A stretch of 8,223 nt of DNA from Furfurilactobacillus curtus (GTDB taxonomy: Bacteria > Bacillota > Bacilli > Lactobacillales > Lactobacillaceae): the NCBI RefSeq assembly GCF_045862785.1, contig NZ_BQXO01000012.1, positions 1 to 8,223 on the forward strand, in the 5' to 3' direction. Shown piece after piece: positions 1-6,569 of this stretch. Position 1 is the stretch's first letter. The number at the start of each line of letters is the position of its first letter. The translations under genes and the position numbers were made by a program. The notes beneath the pieces were generated by a model. That model was not told the origin of the DNA. It saw nothing but the letters and a program-made list of their open reading frames with translations, and did no database searches.

Positions 1-31
1 AGTAACGTCCAATATAATCTCTTGCAGGCAT
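1..31 (-). CDS. 5' end of an unidentified gene, running off the window
   Basis: On the minus strand a GAGGGA ribosome site (38-43) stands 6 nt before an ATG at 29-31, followed by an open frame reading MPARDYIGRY to the window edge. Another ATG (35-37) abuts the ribosome site with no spacing, so the inner one is preferred. Ten residues are too few to name a family. The promoter at 283-311 points this way with no evident terminator between, so this gene may be expressed from it through a long leader containing the two recombinase-like sites. The call rests only on start signals and could be chance. Confidence 0.35.
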   Translation of the reverse strand, partial: MPARDYIGRY

Positions 32-103
32 AATCATTCCCTCATTTCGTCAACTGGCCAGCTAACAACCACTCTCGTATGTAAAAGGTAGTGAATCACG
101 GCT

Positions 104-196
104 CTAGCCCGTCCAATATAATTGGAAAAAACCAACGTTTTTTCCAGCTATTCTTTTACCGTCAGCCATTAAAAGACAACTTGATAATAACGGCAT
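104..196 (-). CDS. possible 30-codon small ORF inside the putative invertible segment
   Basis: A GAGGG ribosome site (201-205) lies 4 nt before ATG at 194-196, and the frame stays open for 30 codons to TAG at 104-106. The predicted peptide starts MPLLSSCLLMADGKR and ends FFQLYWTG; no family is recognised. The frame runs through the crossover-like site at 122-147. A good promoter (283-311) lies upstream, with a predicted start of transcription near 276. The AATGAGGG...ATGCC start region resembles that of the gene starting at 31. It may be a leader peptide, a switchable small protein, a remnant of a duplicated gene start, or chance. Confidence 0.3.
   Translation of the reverse strand: MPLLSSCLLMADGKRIAGKNVGFFQLYWTG
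122..147 (+). repeat. hix/gix-like serine-recombinase crossover site, copy 1
   Basis: This is a 26-bp imperfect palindrome. Its half sites are A6/T6 tracts flanked by GG and CC, around the asymmetric dinucleotide AA at 134-135. The central stretch AAAACCAACGTTTT is close to the AAAACCAAGGTTTT centre I recall for the Hin hix sites, which also have an AA core. A 22-nt core of the site recurs exactly, in reverse complement, at 231-252. A Hin/Gin-type recombinase gene lies about 110-250 bp away. Use as a real crossover site is inference; it could instead be a binding site or hairpin. Confidence 0.5.
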
Positions 197-227
197 TTAG
201 CCCTCATTAAATCTTGTCACGTCCGTA

Positions 228-253
228 ATCGAAAAAACGTTGGTTTTTTCCAG
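228..253 (-). repeat. hix/gix-like serine-recombinase crossover site, copy 2 (inverted)
   Basis: This is the reverse-complement partner of the site at 122-147, with core TT at 240-241. Between the copies the palindromic arms match, and only the central asymmetric bases are flipped. That is the arrangement expected for inversion rather than deletion. It sits about 30 bp downstream of the minus-strand -10 box at 283-288, so a transcript from that promoter crosses it. The spacer between the two 26-bp sites is 80 bp. Confidence 0.5.
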
Positions 254-282
254 CCGAATCATTACTATCTTTATACTTTGCT

Positions 283-311
283 ATTATAAACTTTTTCGCA
301 TATCCGCTCAA
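283..311 (-). promoter_or_regulatory. sigma-A-type promoter firing toward the crossover sites
   Basis: On the minus strand, TTGAGC (306-311) and a perfect TATAAT (283-288) are separated by 17 bp. The predicted start is near 276. The promoter lies 3' of the recombinase gene and points away from it, into the repeat region and the small ORF at 196. It therefore does not serve the recombinase itself. Confidence 0.55.
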
Positions 312-366
312 CCCTTAATAATGTCGAACTGATTATATTTTGATTCAAAAATGATCAAGCTTCGTT

Positions 367-930
367 CTATCTCAGTTCACGACTTTTTGAAAGTTTATAA
401 ACATATGATTCACTGACCCCAAATTGTTCACTCAACTCCCTGACAGACACTCTTCGTTTGGCATGTAAGTTGCAAACTTTATCTTCTTGCTCTGGCGACA
501 ATTTTCGCCGCCGTCCAAGTGGCTTATCAGTCACCTTCAAGGCATCCCGAGTTCGTTCACTAATCATATCGGCTTCCAATTCCGCCACAGCTGATAGCAT
601 ATTAAACATAAACCGACCATTCGTTGTCCCGGTATCTAAATTATCGTGAATCGATCGAAAGCGTGCCCCACGCTCATCTAACTCAGCCACGATATTTACC
701 AATTGTCGGACACTACGCCCTAAACGATCAAGCTTGTAGACGAGTAATGTGTCACCTTCCTCTAAACAAGCTAAGGCTTTAGTTAGTTCCGGGCGACTGG
801 ATTTCCGACCAGAAACCTGTTCTGAAAAAATTTGTTCAGGATGAAATTTGGAAACAGCCTGCCGCTGAAATTCAATGCCAAGGTCTTGATGATTGGTGCT
901 CGTTCGTACATAAGCGATTATTTTTGCCAT
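367..930 (-). CDS. serine site-specific recombinase, Hin/Gin/Pin invertase-resolvase family
   Basis: This 187-residue protein matches the small serine recombinases in size and layout. Residues 3-130 form the catalytic resolvase domain: the nucleophile is Ser11 in YVRTST, with Arg9 beside it, and the KLDRLGRS motif supplies Asp68, Arg69 and Arg72. A long E-helix follows at about 102-135, then a C-terminal helix-turn-helix at about 148-183 (VRELSEQFGVSESYVYKL) for binding the crossover site. The enzyme would act on chromosomal or plasmid DNA as a tetramer, through a phosphoserine intermediate. The start is set by AGGAG (936-940), 5 nt before the ATG. Two inverted hix-like sites lie just downstream, which favours an invertase over a resolvase, although similarity alone cannot separate them. 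No clear terminator follows the gene. Confidence 0.93.
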   Translation of the reverse strand: MAKIIAYVRTSTNHQDLGIEFQRQAVSKFHPEQIFSEQVSGRKSSRPELTKALACLEEGDTLLVYKLDRLGRSVRQLVNIVAELDERGARFRSIHDNLDTGTTNGRFMFNMLSAVAELEADMISERTRDALKVTDKPLGRRRKLSPEQEDKVCNLHAKRRVSVRELSEQFGVSESYVYKLSKSRELR

Positions 931-963
931 AGTTTCTCCTCATCTTTTATGCTCCAACAGCCA

Positions 964-969
964 ATTATA
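964..969 (-). promoter_or_regulatory. candidate -10 box for the recombinase gene
   Basis: A perfect TATAAT on the minus strand lies 34 bp before the recombinase ATG. No convincing -35 hexamer is seen 16-18 bp upstream, so the promoter may be weak or need an activator. Confidence 0.38.
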
Positions 970-1020
970 CAGCACCGAAACATTGTACGAGTTATAATCG
1001 TTTACACACTTCCCTTACTT

Positions 1021-1698
1021 TTAAAGGTTAAACGTCTCTCCAGATTTAAGCACCTGCACAACACCAGTTGGCAATTTTGCTTGTAAATCTTTCGGATCCT
1101 GCCGAATCGTGTCATAAGTGTTGTAATGAACGGGAATTACTGTTTTAGCCTGCAACCTTGTCGCACACATTGCTGCCTCACTAGGACCCATGGTAAAGCG
1201 TCCGCCAATTGGCAACACTGCTACGTCAATATCAAAGGCCTTACCGAACAAGCCCATGTCACCAAAATTAGAGGTATCGCCTGCATAAAAGACGGTTTTA
1301 CCCTCCGCACGAATAAGAAAACCGCAAGCATCGCCAACGTAATGGGTCTGTCCGTTCAGCGTTAGACTAGAACTATGCTGTGCGTGCATTAATTTAACAA
1401 AACCAAATGGCAATGAGGCACTGCCACCTAAATTCATGGGATAAGCGATGGCACCGTGCGCCTCAGCATAATTAGCTAGTTCGGTTACCGCAATAATTGG
1501 TGCTTGATTAGCAATCGAAAGTTCAATCATATCCCCGACATGATGGGCATGGCCGTGAGACACAAAAATTGCGTCAACGTGGTGGGGCAGTGTGAGATCG
1601 GACTGCGGATTGCCTGTAATAAATGGGTCAAAGATTAATACCTGGCCTGTTGATAGCACCAATTCAAAACATGAATGACCATGAAAGATTAATTTCAT
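1021..1698 (-). CDS. UPF0173/UlaG-like metal-dependent hydrolase (metallo-beta-lactamase fold)
   Basis: This 225-residue cytoplasmic protein has the usual length and motif order of the UPF0173 family, whose substrate is unknown. Visible motifs are the N-terminal MKLIFHGHSCF strand, DPFITGNP near 24-31, the metal motif HGHAHHVGD at 48-56, His108 before SSS, GDT with Asp141, GGRFTMGPSEAA at 166-177 and His191 in PVHYNT. The aspartate normally expected in HxHxDH is His52 here. The start chosen is the ATG at 1696-1698, because it gives the family N-terminus and has an AAGGGGG ribosome site just upstream; an in-frame ATG 78 nt earlier adds residues unlike the family. It is divergent from the stress-protein gene and 90 bp upstream of the recombinase gene. 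No terminator is evident after it. Confidence 0.9.
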   Translation of the reverse strand: MKLIFHGHSCFELVLSTGQVLIFDPFITGNPQSDLTLPHHVDAIFVSHGHAHHVGDMIELSIANQAPIIAVTELANYAEAHGAIAYPMNLGGSASLPFGFVKLMHAQHSSSLTLNGQTHYVGDACGFLIRAEGKTVFYAGDTSNFGDMGLFGKAFDIDVAVLPIGGRFTMGPSEAAMCATRLQAKTVIPVHYNTYDTIRQDPKDLQAKLPTGVVQVLKSGETFNL

Positions 1699-1744
1699 TT
1701 TTCTGACCCCCTTGTCAAGATTTTTATAAAACATTGTCACCTGC

Positions 1745-1750
1745 ATTATA
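1745..1750 (-). promoter_or_regulatory. candidate -10 box for the hydrolase gene
   Basis: A minus-strand TATAAT lies 46 bp before the hydrolase ATG in the divergent intergenic region. No good -35 hexamer is visible at 16-18 bp, so the assignment is tentative. Confidence 0.38.
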
Positions 1751-1810
1751 AGAGGACGGTTGCAAAAATGCTTCATTTACCCTTCAGGACTAAACCTTAG
1801 AACCCCAAAA

Positions 1811-1840
1811 TTATTCGTCAGGCACGTGCAATGCTATACT
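1811..1840 (+). promoter_or_regulatory. candidate extended -10 promoter for the stress-protein gene
   Basis: TATACT at 1835-1840 is preceded by TGC, giving the TGn extended -10 form. The -35 region (TTATTC, 1811-1816, 18 bp spacing) is weak. The predicted start near 1847 would leave a leader of about 45 nt carrying the ribosome site. Confidence 0.45.
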
Positions 1841-1891
1841 GAAGTTGAAGCTTTCTACTGTTCACAAACTAACAATAAGGTGGTCTTTATT

Positions 1892-2356
1892 ATGAATAAA
1901 GTAATTCTTGTGGCCGTTGATGCCTCTTCTGAAGCTGGTAAAGTGTTGAGCTATGCCGCTAAGCTAGCCAAATTGGATGGTCTTAATTTGCGTTTATTGA
2001 GTGTTATCCATTCCACTAGTAACCCTTACAATATTAGTGTGACAGCCAATGACATCATTACCCGCAATGTCACAATGAACGGTGAAATTGAACACGAAAA
2101 TGACCACTTATTACAAAACACGCACAATTACCTAGAACAACTTGCCCATGATCAAGGCTTAAATCCAAGCGACCTTGATATTCAAGTGCTAGAGGGTAAT
2201 ACTAAACAACGTCTAGTTGACGCAGTCAGTGAACCAGATGTCACCGAGTTAGTGATGGGGGCGCTGGGAACTCACCGACTAACTGGTAATCTACTTGGTT
2301 CCGTGGCAGATTACGTCATTCGCCAATCAGCAAAGACCGTCACTGTTGTTAAATAA
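1892..2356 (+). CDS. universal stress protein, UspA family
   Basis: This 154-residue single-domain cytoplasmic protein has the Usp alpha/beta fold. It opens with the first strand KVILVAVDAS, in which Asp10 is the usual nucleotide-contacting acid. Near the end is the ATP-binding signature G-x2-G-x9-G-S: Gly123, Gly126, Gly136 and Ser137 in MGALGTHRLTGNLLGS. The last strand is TVTVVK. These residues point to the ATP-binding subgroup. Family members help survival under stress, but the exact role of this one is unknown. The start is the ATG after AAGGTGG (1877-1883, 8 nt spacing); the frame is open further upstream but has no family-like sequence there. A small unrecognised frame follows 27 nt later and probably shares the transcript, which ends at the terminator at 2640-2677. 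Confidence 0.93.
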   Translation: MNKVILVAVDASSEAGKVLSYAAKLAKLDGLNLRLLSVIHSTSNPYNISVTANDIITRNVTMNGEIEHENDHLLQNTHNYLEQLAHDQGLNPSDLDIQVLEGNTKQRLVDAVSEPDVTELVMGALGTHRLTGNLLGSVADYVIRQSAKTVTVVK

Positions 2357-2383
2357 CTATTATCGATAAAGAAAGGATCTACC

Positions 2384-2629
2384 CTTACGACTTACTATGA
2401 TATTTTTGGGACGGCCCATACGGACTGCCATAAAGTAACCAGTCAAAATCACTATGCCCGCGTTTTCTTCATTGAAGATGGCGCAGGTCGGCGGTTCGAA
2501 TGCCTTAAAGAGGATCCTGAACCAGTCAAACGTCCGGGCCTCAGTACAGAGCACTTCCACACAGGGGCACCAACGACGGCAGCTGGCGCTTATTATGATG
2601 TCGCACAAAGAAAAGAACCGCGCGTTTAA
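2384..2629 (+). CDS. unrecognised small protein, coding-like but lacking a canonical start codon
   Basis: From 2384 an 81-residue frame runs LTTYYDIFGTAHTDCHK... to TAA at 2627-2629. It is acidic to neutral, has natural-looking composition and ends 10 bp before a terminator. A GAAAGGA ribosome site (2371-2377) is at the right distance, yet no ATG, GTG or TTG exists in frame between the stress-gene stop and residue 81. The expected start position reads CTT ACG ACT. A single missing G (TTG ACG ACT) would restore a TTG start in frame, so this may be a start-codon deletion, a sequencing error, or translation from a non-standard start. It would be co-transcribed with the stress protein. I do not recognise the family. 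Competing frames here, on both strands, look less protein-like. Confidence 0.5.
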   Translation, partial: LTTYYDIFGTAHTDCHKVTSQNHYARVFFIEDGAGRRFECLKEDPEPVKRPGLSTEHFHTGAPTTAAGAYYDVAQRKEPRV

Positions 2630-2639
2630 TTCAATTTAG

Positions 2640-2677
2640 ATCTGTCAGGTTATCACAAAACCTGGCAGATTTTTTTA
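2640..2677 (+). terminator. rho-independent terminator of the stress-protein unit
   Basis: A 12-bp stem (2640-2651 with 2659-2670, one T-G wobble) encloses a 7-nt loop and is followed directly by a run of six T. It lies 10 bp after the stop of the small frame at 2629. Confidence 0.9.
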
Positions 2678-2734
2678 TTTATATTCAAACTACATGTAAC
2701 AAGTTCTACCAGTGGTTTTAAATCACAATAATTT

Positions 2735-2748
2735 TGAAAGCGGTTTTA
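2735..2748 (+). promoter_or_regulatory. cre-like box (putative CcpA site) upstream of the adhesin
   Basis: TGAAAGCGGTTTTA matches 13 of 14 positions of the consensus TGWAANCGNTNWCA, missing only the C at position 13. It lies about 26 bp upstream of the -35 hexamer at 2775. In Firmicutes, a site in this location can give either activation or repression by CcpA. Function is inferred from the match alone. Confidence 0.5.
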
Positions 2749-2774
2749 TTTTTTGGGTTTTCAATTTCTATATG

Positions 2775-2803
2775 TTACATTTTTCTTATAAAAAGGATAA
2801 TAT
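2775..2803 (+). promoter_or_regulatory. sigma-A-type promoter of the adhesin gene
   Basis: TTACAT (2775-2780) and TAATAT (2798-2803) are separated by 17 bp. The expected start near 2810 leaves a short leader with the ribosome site GGAGGTG (2818-2824) in front of the ATG at 2830. Confidence 0.55.
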
Positions 2804-2829
2804 TATGCCAACACCGTGGAGGTGCCTAC

Positions 2830-5800
2830 ATGAAAAAGACGATTTTAGCTGCCACTTTGCCATTAGTAGCAGGTAGCTGCTTAACGGGTATGCCAGCCCT
2901 AATTGTTAGTGCTGACAAAACCGATAAGCAGCCACACGCTCAGATCTTTAAGCCCAAGACAAGTTCTGTGTTAAACGAATTAATTTTGTCAAAACAACAA
3001 GCTACTAGCCAAGAAATTTCTAATCAGGCAAGCAAATCCATTGTCGAAGTGACGCCTGAAAATTTTTTGGATCACTTTGGGCTCCAATCAAATGCTACTT
3101 ATAATAATGGTGTCGTCACCTTAACCCCCGATAAAACACAACAAAAAGGCAGCATGTTCTTAAAGGACAAAGTAGACTTTACCAAAGACTTCACCTTTGA
3201 AGGCGCCGTTGATTTGGGTTCAAAAGTTGGTCCAAGTGGCGCGGATGGTATCGCCTTCTTCTTTCATGCTGGTGAGCCATCAGCAATCGGAAATTATGGC
3301 GCTTTATTAGGTATGAACTTACCGAATACCTTTGGTTTAAAATTGGATACCTTTTTCAATGACTATAGTGCTCCAGATCCTAATTCAAACGATGAATCTC
3401 ACTTCTTCGGTTGGCCAGCTGACTTAAGAATCGATAAAGCCAATCAGTATGGTGCCTGGGTTCAAACCGACGCTAGCGGTAACCCAAGCTATGACTTCAA
3501 CCAAGCACAAGCAATCCCAGATACAGAAATGAATGGCCAATTCCAGAATTTCAAAATGACCTATACTGCCGCTGGAAATCAACTGACAATTACCTATGGT
3601 GCTCACACTTGGACGAAGACCGTCTCGGAGCCCGACGTTGCTAAAGCTTTCACAATTGCAGCCAGTACCGGTGCGATGAGTAATTTGCAGCAAGTCAAAT
3701 TCACTAAAATGTCTTATACACCAGACAATGAAGCCCCTGCAAAGATTAACGTTAAATACGTCTATGTTGATCCGTCCTCAGGAAATGAGCGAGAAGTCTC
3801 ACCAATGACTGAAGCTATCGGCGAAGATGGCGAAGAATACATTTCAAAACCAGCCGTTGTTTCAGGGTACAAATTGGATGAATCACGTCTACCAGATAAT
3901 GCCACTGAAATTTTTGATTCCGAAAATGTCAAAACAATCACTTATTACTATCTTCGCGATCCAGATAGCCTACGTAATGTCGTGCGAATGCAATTCCTCA
4001 AACAAGGAACTGATATTCAATTAACTAGTGAAGAGGAAATGAGCGATTTTGTAGGTGAAACTTGGACCAGTCCTTACATTGATACCCCCAAAGCAATTCC
4101 TGGATGGCATCTTGTTGAACGTCCTACAACCGAAACTGGCATTTACGCAAGTCCAGAAATAACAGGACCCACTGTTTTAAAATACTATTATGAACAAAAT
4201 GACCCAATTGAGTACGGAAAAATTACCGTTGAATATCGTAACCGACAAACTAACGAAGAAGTAGCTACTCCTGAGACTCTTGAGGTTCCCCTATCCACTC
4301 AATACAACATCACTGACTTACGCAAATCAGTCCCTGGCTATCAACTCGTGGATTACCCCATTGAACAGGGTACTTTATCCACACCTACCTTAACACTGAT
4401 CTACTACTACGATGAAATCCCACAAGCATCTGCTGTCACCGTTCATTACGTGGACAAAGACCGACAAGACGTTGACCTCATTGCATCTAAGCGGTTGACT
4501 GGTATTGCTGGCGATGAGTATTCAGCCGATGTCGAGGATATCGATGGCTATGAAATTTACGATCAGAGCCAGGCAACCGGCTTCTTTGAAAAAGAAGAAC
4601 GCGACGTTTACATTTTGTATACCAAGACACCAGATCCAGTTGAAAAAGGAACCGTCCATGTCGTTCACCAATATGAAGATGGCACTAAAATTGATGAAGC
4701 AACGTTAACTGGCGACATTGGTGAACCATATAATACTAAGCCTTTAGAGGACTATCAATTAGCTGAAAATGGTCAACCCGAAAATGCCAACGGTACCTTT
4801 ACCTCTGATCCACAAACGGTGACTTACGTTTATACCAAAACACCAGATCCAGTTGAAAAAGGAACCGTCCACGTCGTTCACCAATATGAAGATGGCACTA
4901 AAATTGATGAAGCAACGTTAACTGGCGACATTGGTGAACCATATAATACTAAGCCTTTAGAGAACTATCAATTAGCTGAAAATGGTCAACCCGAAAATGC
5001 CAACGGTACCTTTACCTCTGATCCACAAACGGTGACTTACGTTTATACCAAGACACCAGATCCAGTTGAAAAAGGAACCGTCCACGTCGTTCACCAATAT
5101 GAGGATGGCGAAACCATTTCAACCGAAGACCTAACCGGTGATGTAGCAACCGCCTATACGACTAAACAATTGACCGGTTATAAGTTGGCCGACGATGGTT
5201 ATCCAGACAATGCTAATGGTACCTTTACCTCGGAGTCGCAAACGGTGACCTACACGTATGTAAGGGAAACACCGCCTGTTGAGATCGGTTCCATTCACGT
5301 CATTCATCGTTATCAAAACGGCGAAGTTATCGCTGAATACACTTCTTCGGATGTCGTAGGCGCTAGCTACAAGACAGAACCTTTAGCTGGTTATGACTTA
5401 ATTAGCACACCGGACAATGCGAACGGAACTTACGCATCTGAGACGCAAACCATTGTCTACGAATACAAGGATGTTGATCCAGAGCCGCCGGTGACGAATG
5501 GAACGGTTAACGTGGTCCATCAATATGAGGATGGCACTAAAATCACTGAATATTCAATGGCCGGAGCAGTCGGCCAGGATTACCTAACGGAACCATTGCC
5601 AGATTACACTTTAACTGCCAATGGACAACCAGCTAATGCAACTGGTAAATTTATTGATGGGACAATCCAAGTCACCTACATCTATGAAAAGCCAGAAGAT
5701 CCACAGCCACCAGTTCAACTGGGACAAGTTACCGTTAATCATCAATATGAAGATGGTACGTTAATCCACAGTTACGAATTGGCTGGTCCGGTGGGCGAAG

Positions 5801-6510
5801 CTTATCAAACTGAACCAATTGCTGGATTATCATTAGTAACTCAACCTACTAATGCAAAGGGACAGTACACGAATCAACCGCAAACGGTAACTTATGTCTA
5901 CCGTAACGGTGATCCAGACCCACAACCACCTGTTCAATTGGGACAAGTTCACGTTATTCACCAATATGAAGATGGTAGCCTCATTCACGATTACCGGACT
6001 AGCGGTATCGTCGGCGACGCTTATACCACATCGCCGCTTCCAGGCTATCAATTGGTGAAAAAACCAGCCAATGCCAACGGGGAATTTACTGCTAATGAGC
6101 AAACCGTCATTTACGTTTACGCACAGGCTGATCCGGAACCTGGTAATCCTGAGGAGCCCGAAGATCCAACTAATCCGATTGATCCAGAGGGTCCGACTGA
6201 CCCAAGCCGTCCAACTGATCCAACAAGTCCTGAGCATCCGACCGCGCCAGCAGATCCAAGTGGAACCGGTACTGCAACTGCGAACACGGTCCAATCACCA
6301 AGCACTGGCCTCACTGAAGACTTACTGGCTACAACCAATCGCAAGTCAACACCGGCAGCGAATAAAAACGCTTCATCATTATCAAAGCCGGCTGCTGAAA
6401 AAACGCCTGATACTGGCCGACAACAGTCACGAAAGACCTCCATCTTGGTTGGCATCGGACTCTTCTTGACTTCCCTGTTTACACTGAGCTTCTACCGGCG
6501 CCGTCACTAA
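2830..6510 (+). CDS. large wall-anchored adhesin: L-type-lectin-like domain plus MucBP repeats
   Basis: This is a 1226-residue exported surface protein, probably binding mucin or glycans. The start is the ATG after GGAGGTG; it gives a signal peptide MKKTILAATLPLVAG... with likely cleavage after VSA (residue 28). Residues about 77-297 look like a bacterial L-type lectin domain, with GADGIAFFFH (Asp139) and LDTFFND (Asp173, Asn177) as likely carbohydrate/metal-site residues. Four divergent MucBP-like units follow (about 302-379, 380-459, 460-532, 533-603), then seven clear ones (604-674, 675-745, 746-816, 817-887, 888-961, 962-1034, 1035-1104), most opening with V-H-V-V-H-Q-Y-E-D-G and closing with QTVTYVY. 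A proline-rich stalk (about 1099-1145) leads to TPDTG (1192-1196), a hydrophobic helix (about 1204-1222) and RRRH. The sorting motif has Thr where Leu is expected. A promoter and a cre-like box lie upstream, and a sortase lies convergently downstream. Confidence 0.93.
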   Translation: MKKTILAATLPLVAGSCLTGMPALIVSADKTDKQPHAQIFKPKTSSVLNELILSKQQATSQEISNQASKSIVEVTPENFLDHFGLQSNATYNNGVVTLTPDKTQQKGSMFLKDKVDFTKDFTFEGAVDLGSKVGPSGADGIAFFFHAGEPSAIGNYGALLGMNLPNTFGLKLDTFFNDYSAPDPNSNDESHFFGWPADLRIDKANQYGAWVQTDASGNPSYDFNQAQAIPDTEMNGQFQNFKMTYTAAGNQLTITYGAHTWTKTVSEPDVAKAFTIAASTGAMSNLQQVKFTKMSYTPDNEAPAKINVKYVYVDPSSGNEREVSPMTEAIGEDGEEYISKPAVVSGYKLDESRLPDNATEIFDSENVKTITYYYLRDPDSLRNVVRMQFLKQGTDIQLTSEEEMSDFVGETWTSPYIDTPKAIPGWHLVERPTTETGIYASPEITGPTVLKYYYEQNDPIEYGKITVEYRNRQTNEEVATPETLEVPLSTQYNITDLRKSVPGYQLVDYPIEQGTLSTPTLTLIYYYDEIPQASAVTVHYVDKDRQDVDLIASKRLTGIAGDEYSADVEDIDGYEIYDQSQATGFFEKEERDVYILYTKTPDPVEKGTVHVVHQYEDGTKIDEATLTGDIGEPYNTKPLEDYQLAENGQPENANGTFTSDPQTVTYVYTKTPDPVEKGTVHVVHQYEDGTKIDEATLTGDIGEPYNTKPLENYQLAENGQPENANGTFTSDPQTVTYVYTKTPDPVEKGTVHVVHQYEDGETISTEDLTGDVATAYTTKQLTGYKLADDGYPDNANGTFTSESQTVTYTYVRETPPVEIGSIHVIHRYQNGEVIAEYTSSDVVGASYKTEPLAGYDLISTPDNANGTYASETQTIVYEYKDVDPEPPVTNGTVNVVHQYEDGTKITEYSMAGAVGQDYLTEPLPDYTLTANGQPANATGKFIDGTIQVTYIYEKPEDPQPPVQLGQVTVNHQYEDGTLIHSYELAGPVGEAYQTEPIAGLSLVTQPTNAKGQYTNQPQTVTYVYRNGDPDPQPPVQLGQVHVIHQYEDGSLIHDYRTSGIVGDAYTTSPLPGYQLVKKPANANGEFTANEQTVIYVYAQADPEPGNPEEPEDPTNPIDPEGPTDPSRPTDPTSPEHPTAPADPSGTGTATANTVQSPSTGLTEDLLATTNRKSTPAANKNASSLSKPAAEKTPDTGRQQSRKTSILVGIGLFLTSLFTLSFYRRRH
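4621..5109 (+). repeat. 213-bp tandem repeats within the adhesin (two near-identical units and a partial third)
   Basis: Units begin at 4621, 4834 and 5047, exactly 213 bp (71 codons) apart. The first two differ at about three bases, only one changing the protein (Asp to Asn in LE[D/N]YQ). The third is near-identical only up to about 5109 and then diverges. This points to a recent duplication of one MucBP unit and a likely site of copy-number change. Confidence 0.9.
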
Positions 6511-6535
6511 TCATTGACCCCAACTAGAAATAATA

Positions 6536-6569
6536 AAGCTGCTTCTCAAATCTGAGAGGCAGCTTTTTT
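6536..6569 (+). terminator. rho-independent terminator of the adhesin gene
   Basis: AAGCTGCTTCTCA (6536-6548) pairs with 6553-6565 across an AATC loop, with one T-G wobble, and runs into six T. It begins 26 bp after the adhesin stop codon. Confidence 0.92.

Noticed and set aside
124..251. The two A6/T6 palindromes as ordinary terminators
   Set aside because: The stems are almost all A-T with no separate T run after the stem, and the flipped asymmetric cores fit recombinase sites better; not fully excluded.
1699..1776. N-terminal extension of the hydrolase by 26 residues
   Set aside because: Family proteins begin at the MKLxxHGHSCF strand, and the AAGGGGG ribosome site directly precedes that ATG.
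1760..1891. N-terminal extension of the stress protein by 44 residues
   Set aside because: The extension has no family similarity and overlaps the likely promoter; AAGGTGG sits before the ATG at 1892.
2360..2608. Minus-strand 82-codon frame after the stress gene
   Set aside because: It opposes the more protein-like plus-strand frame, has a Cys-rich odd composition, and the terminator and operon layout support the plus strand.
2734..2829. Adhesin start 32 codons earlier at an in-frame ATG
   Set aside because: It would put the promoter-like boxes and the GGAGGTG ribosome site inside the coding region and bury the signal peptide; the ATG at 2830 fits much better.
5833..6455. Long minus-strand frames opposite the adhesin stalk
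   Set aside because: They are antisense to repetitive, proline-rich coding sequence, have biased Trp/Ser/Gly/Val composition and lack ribosome sites.
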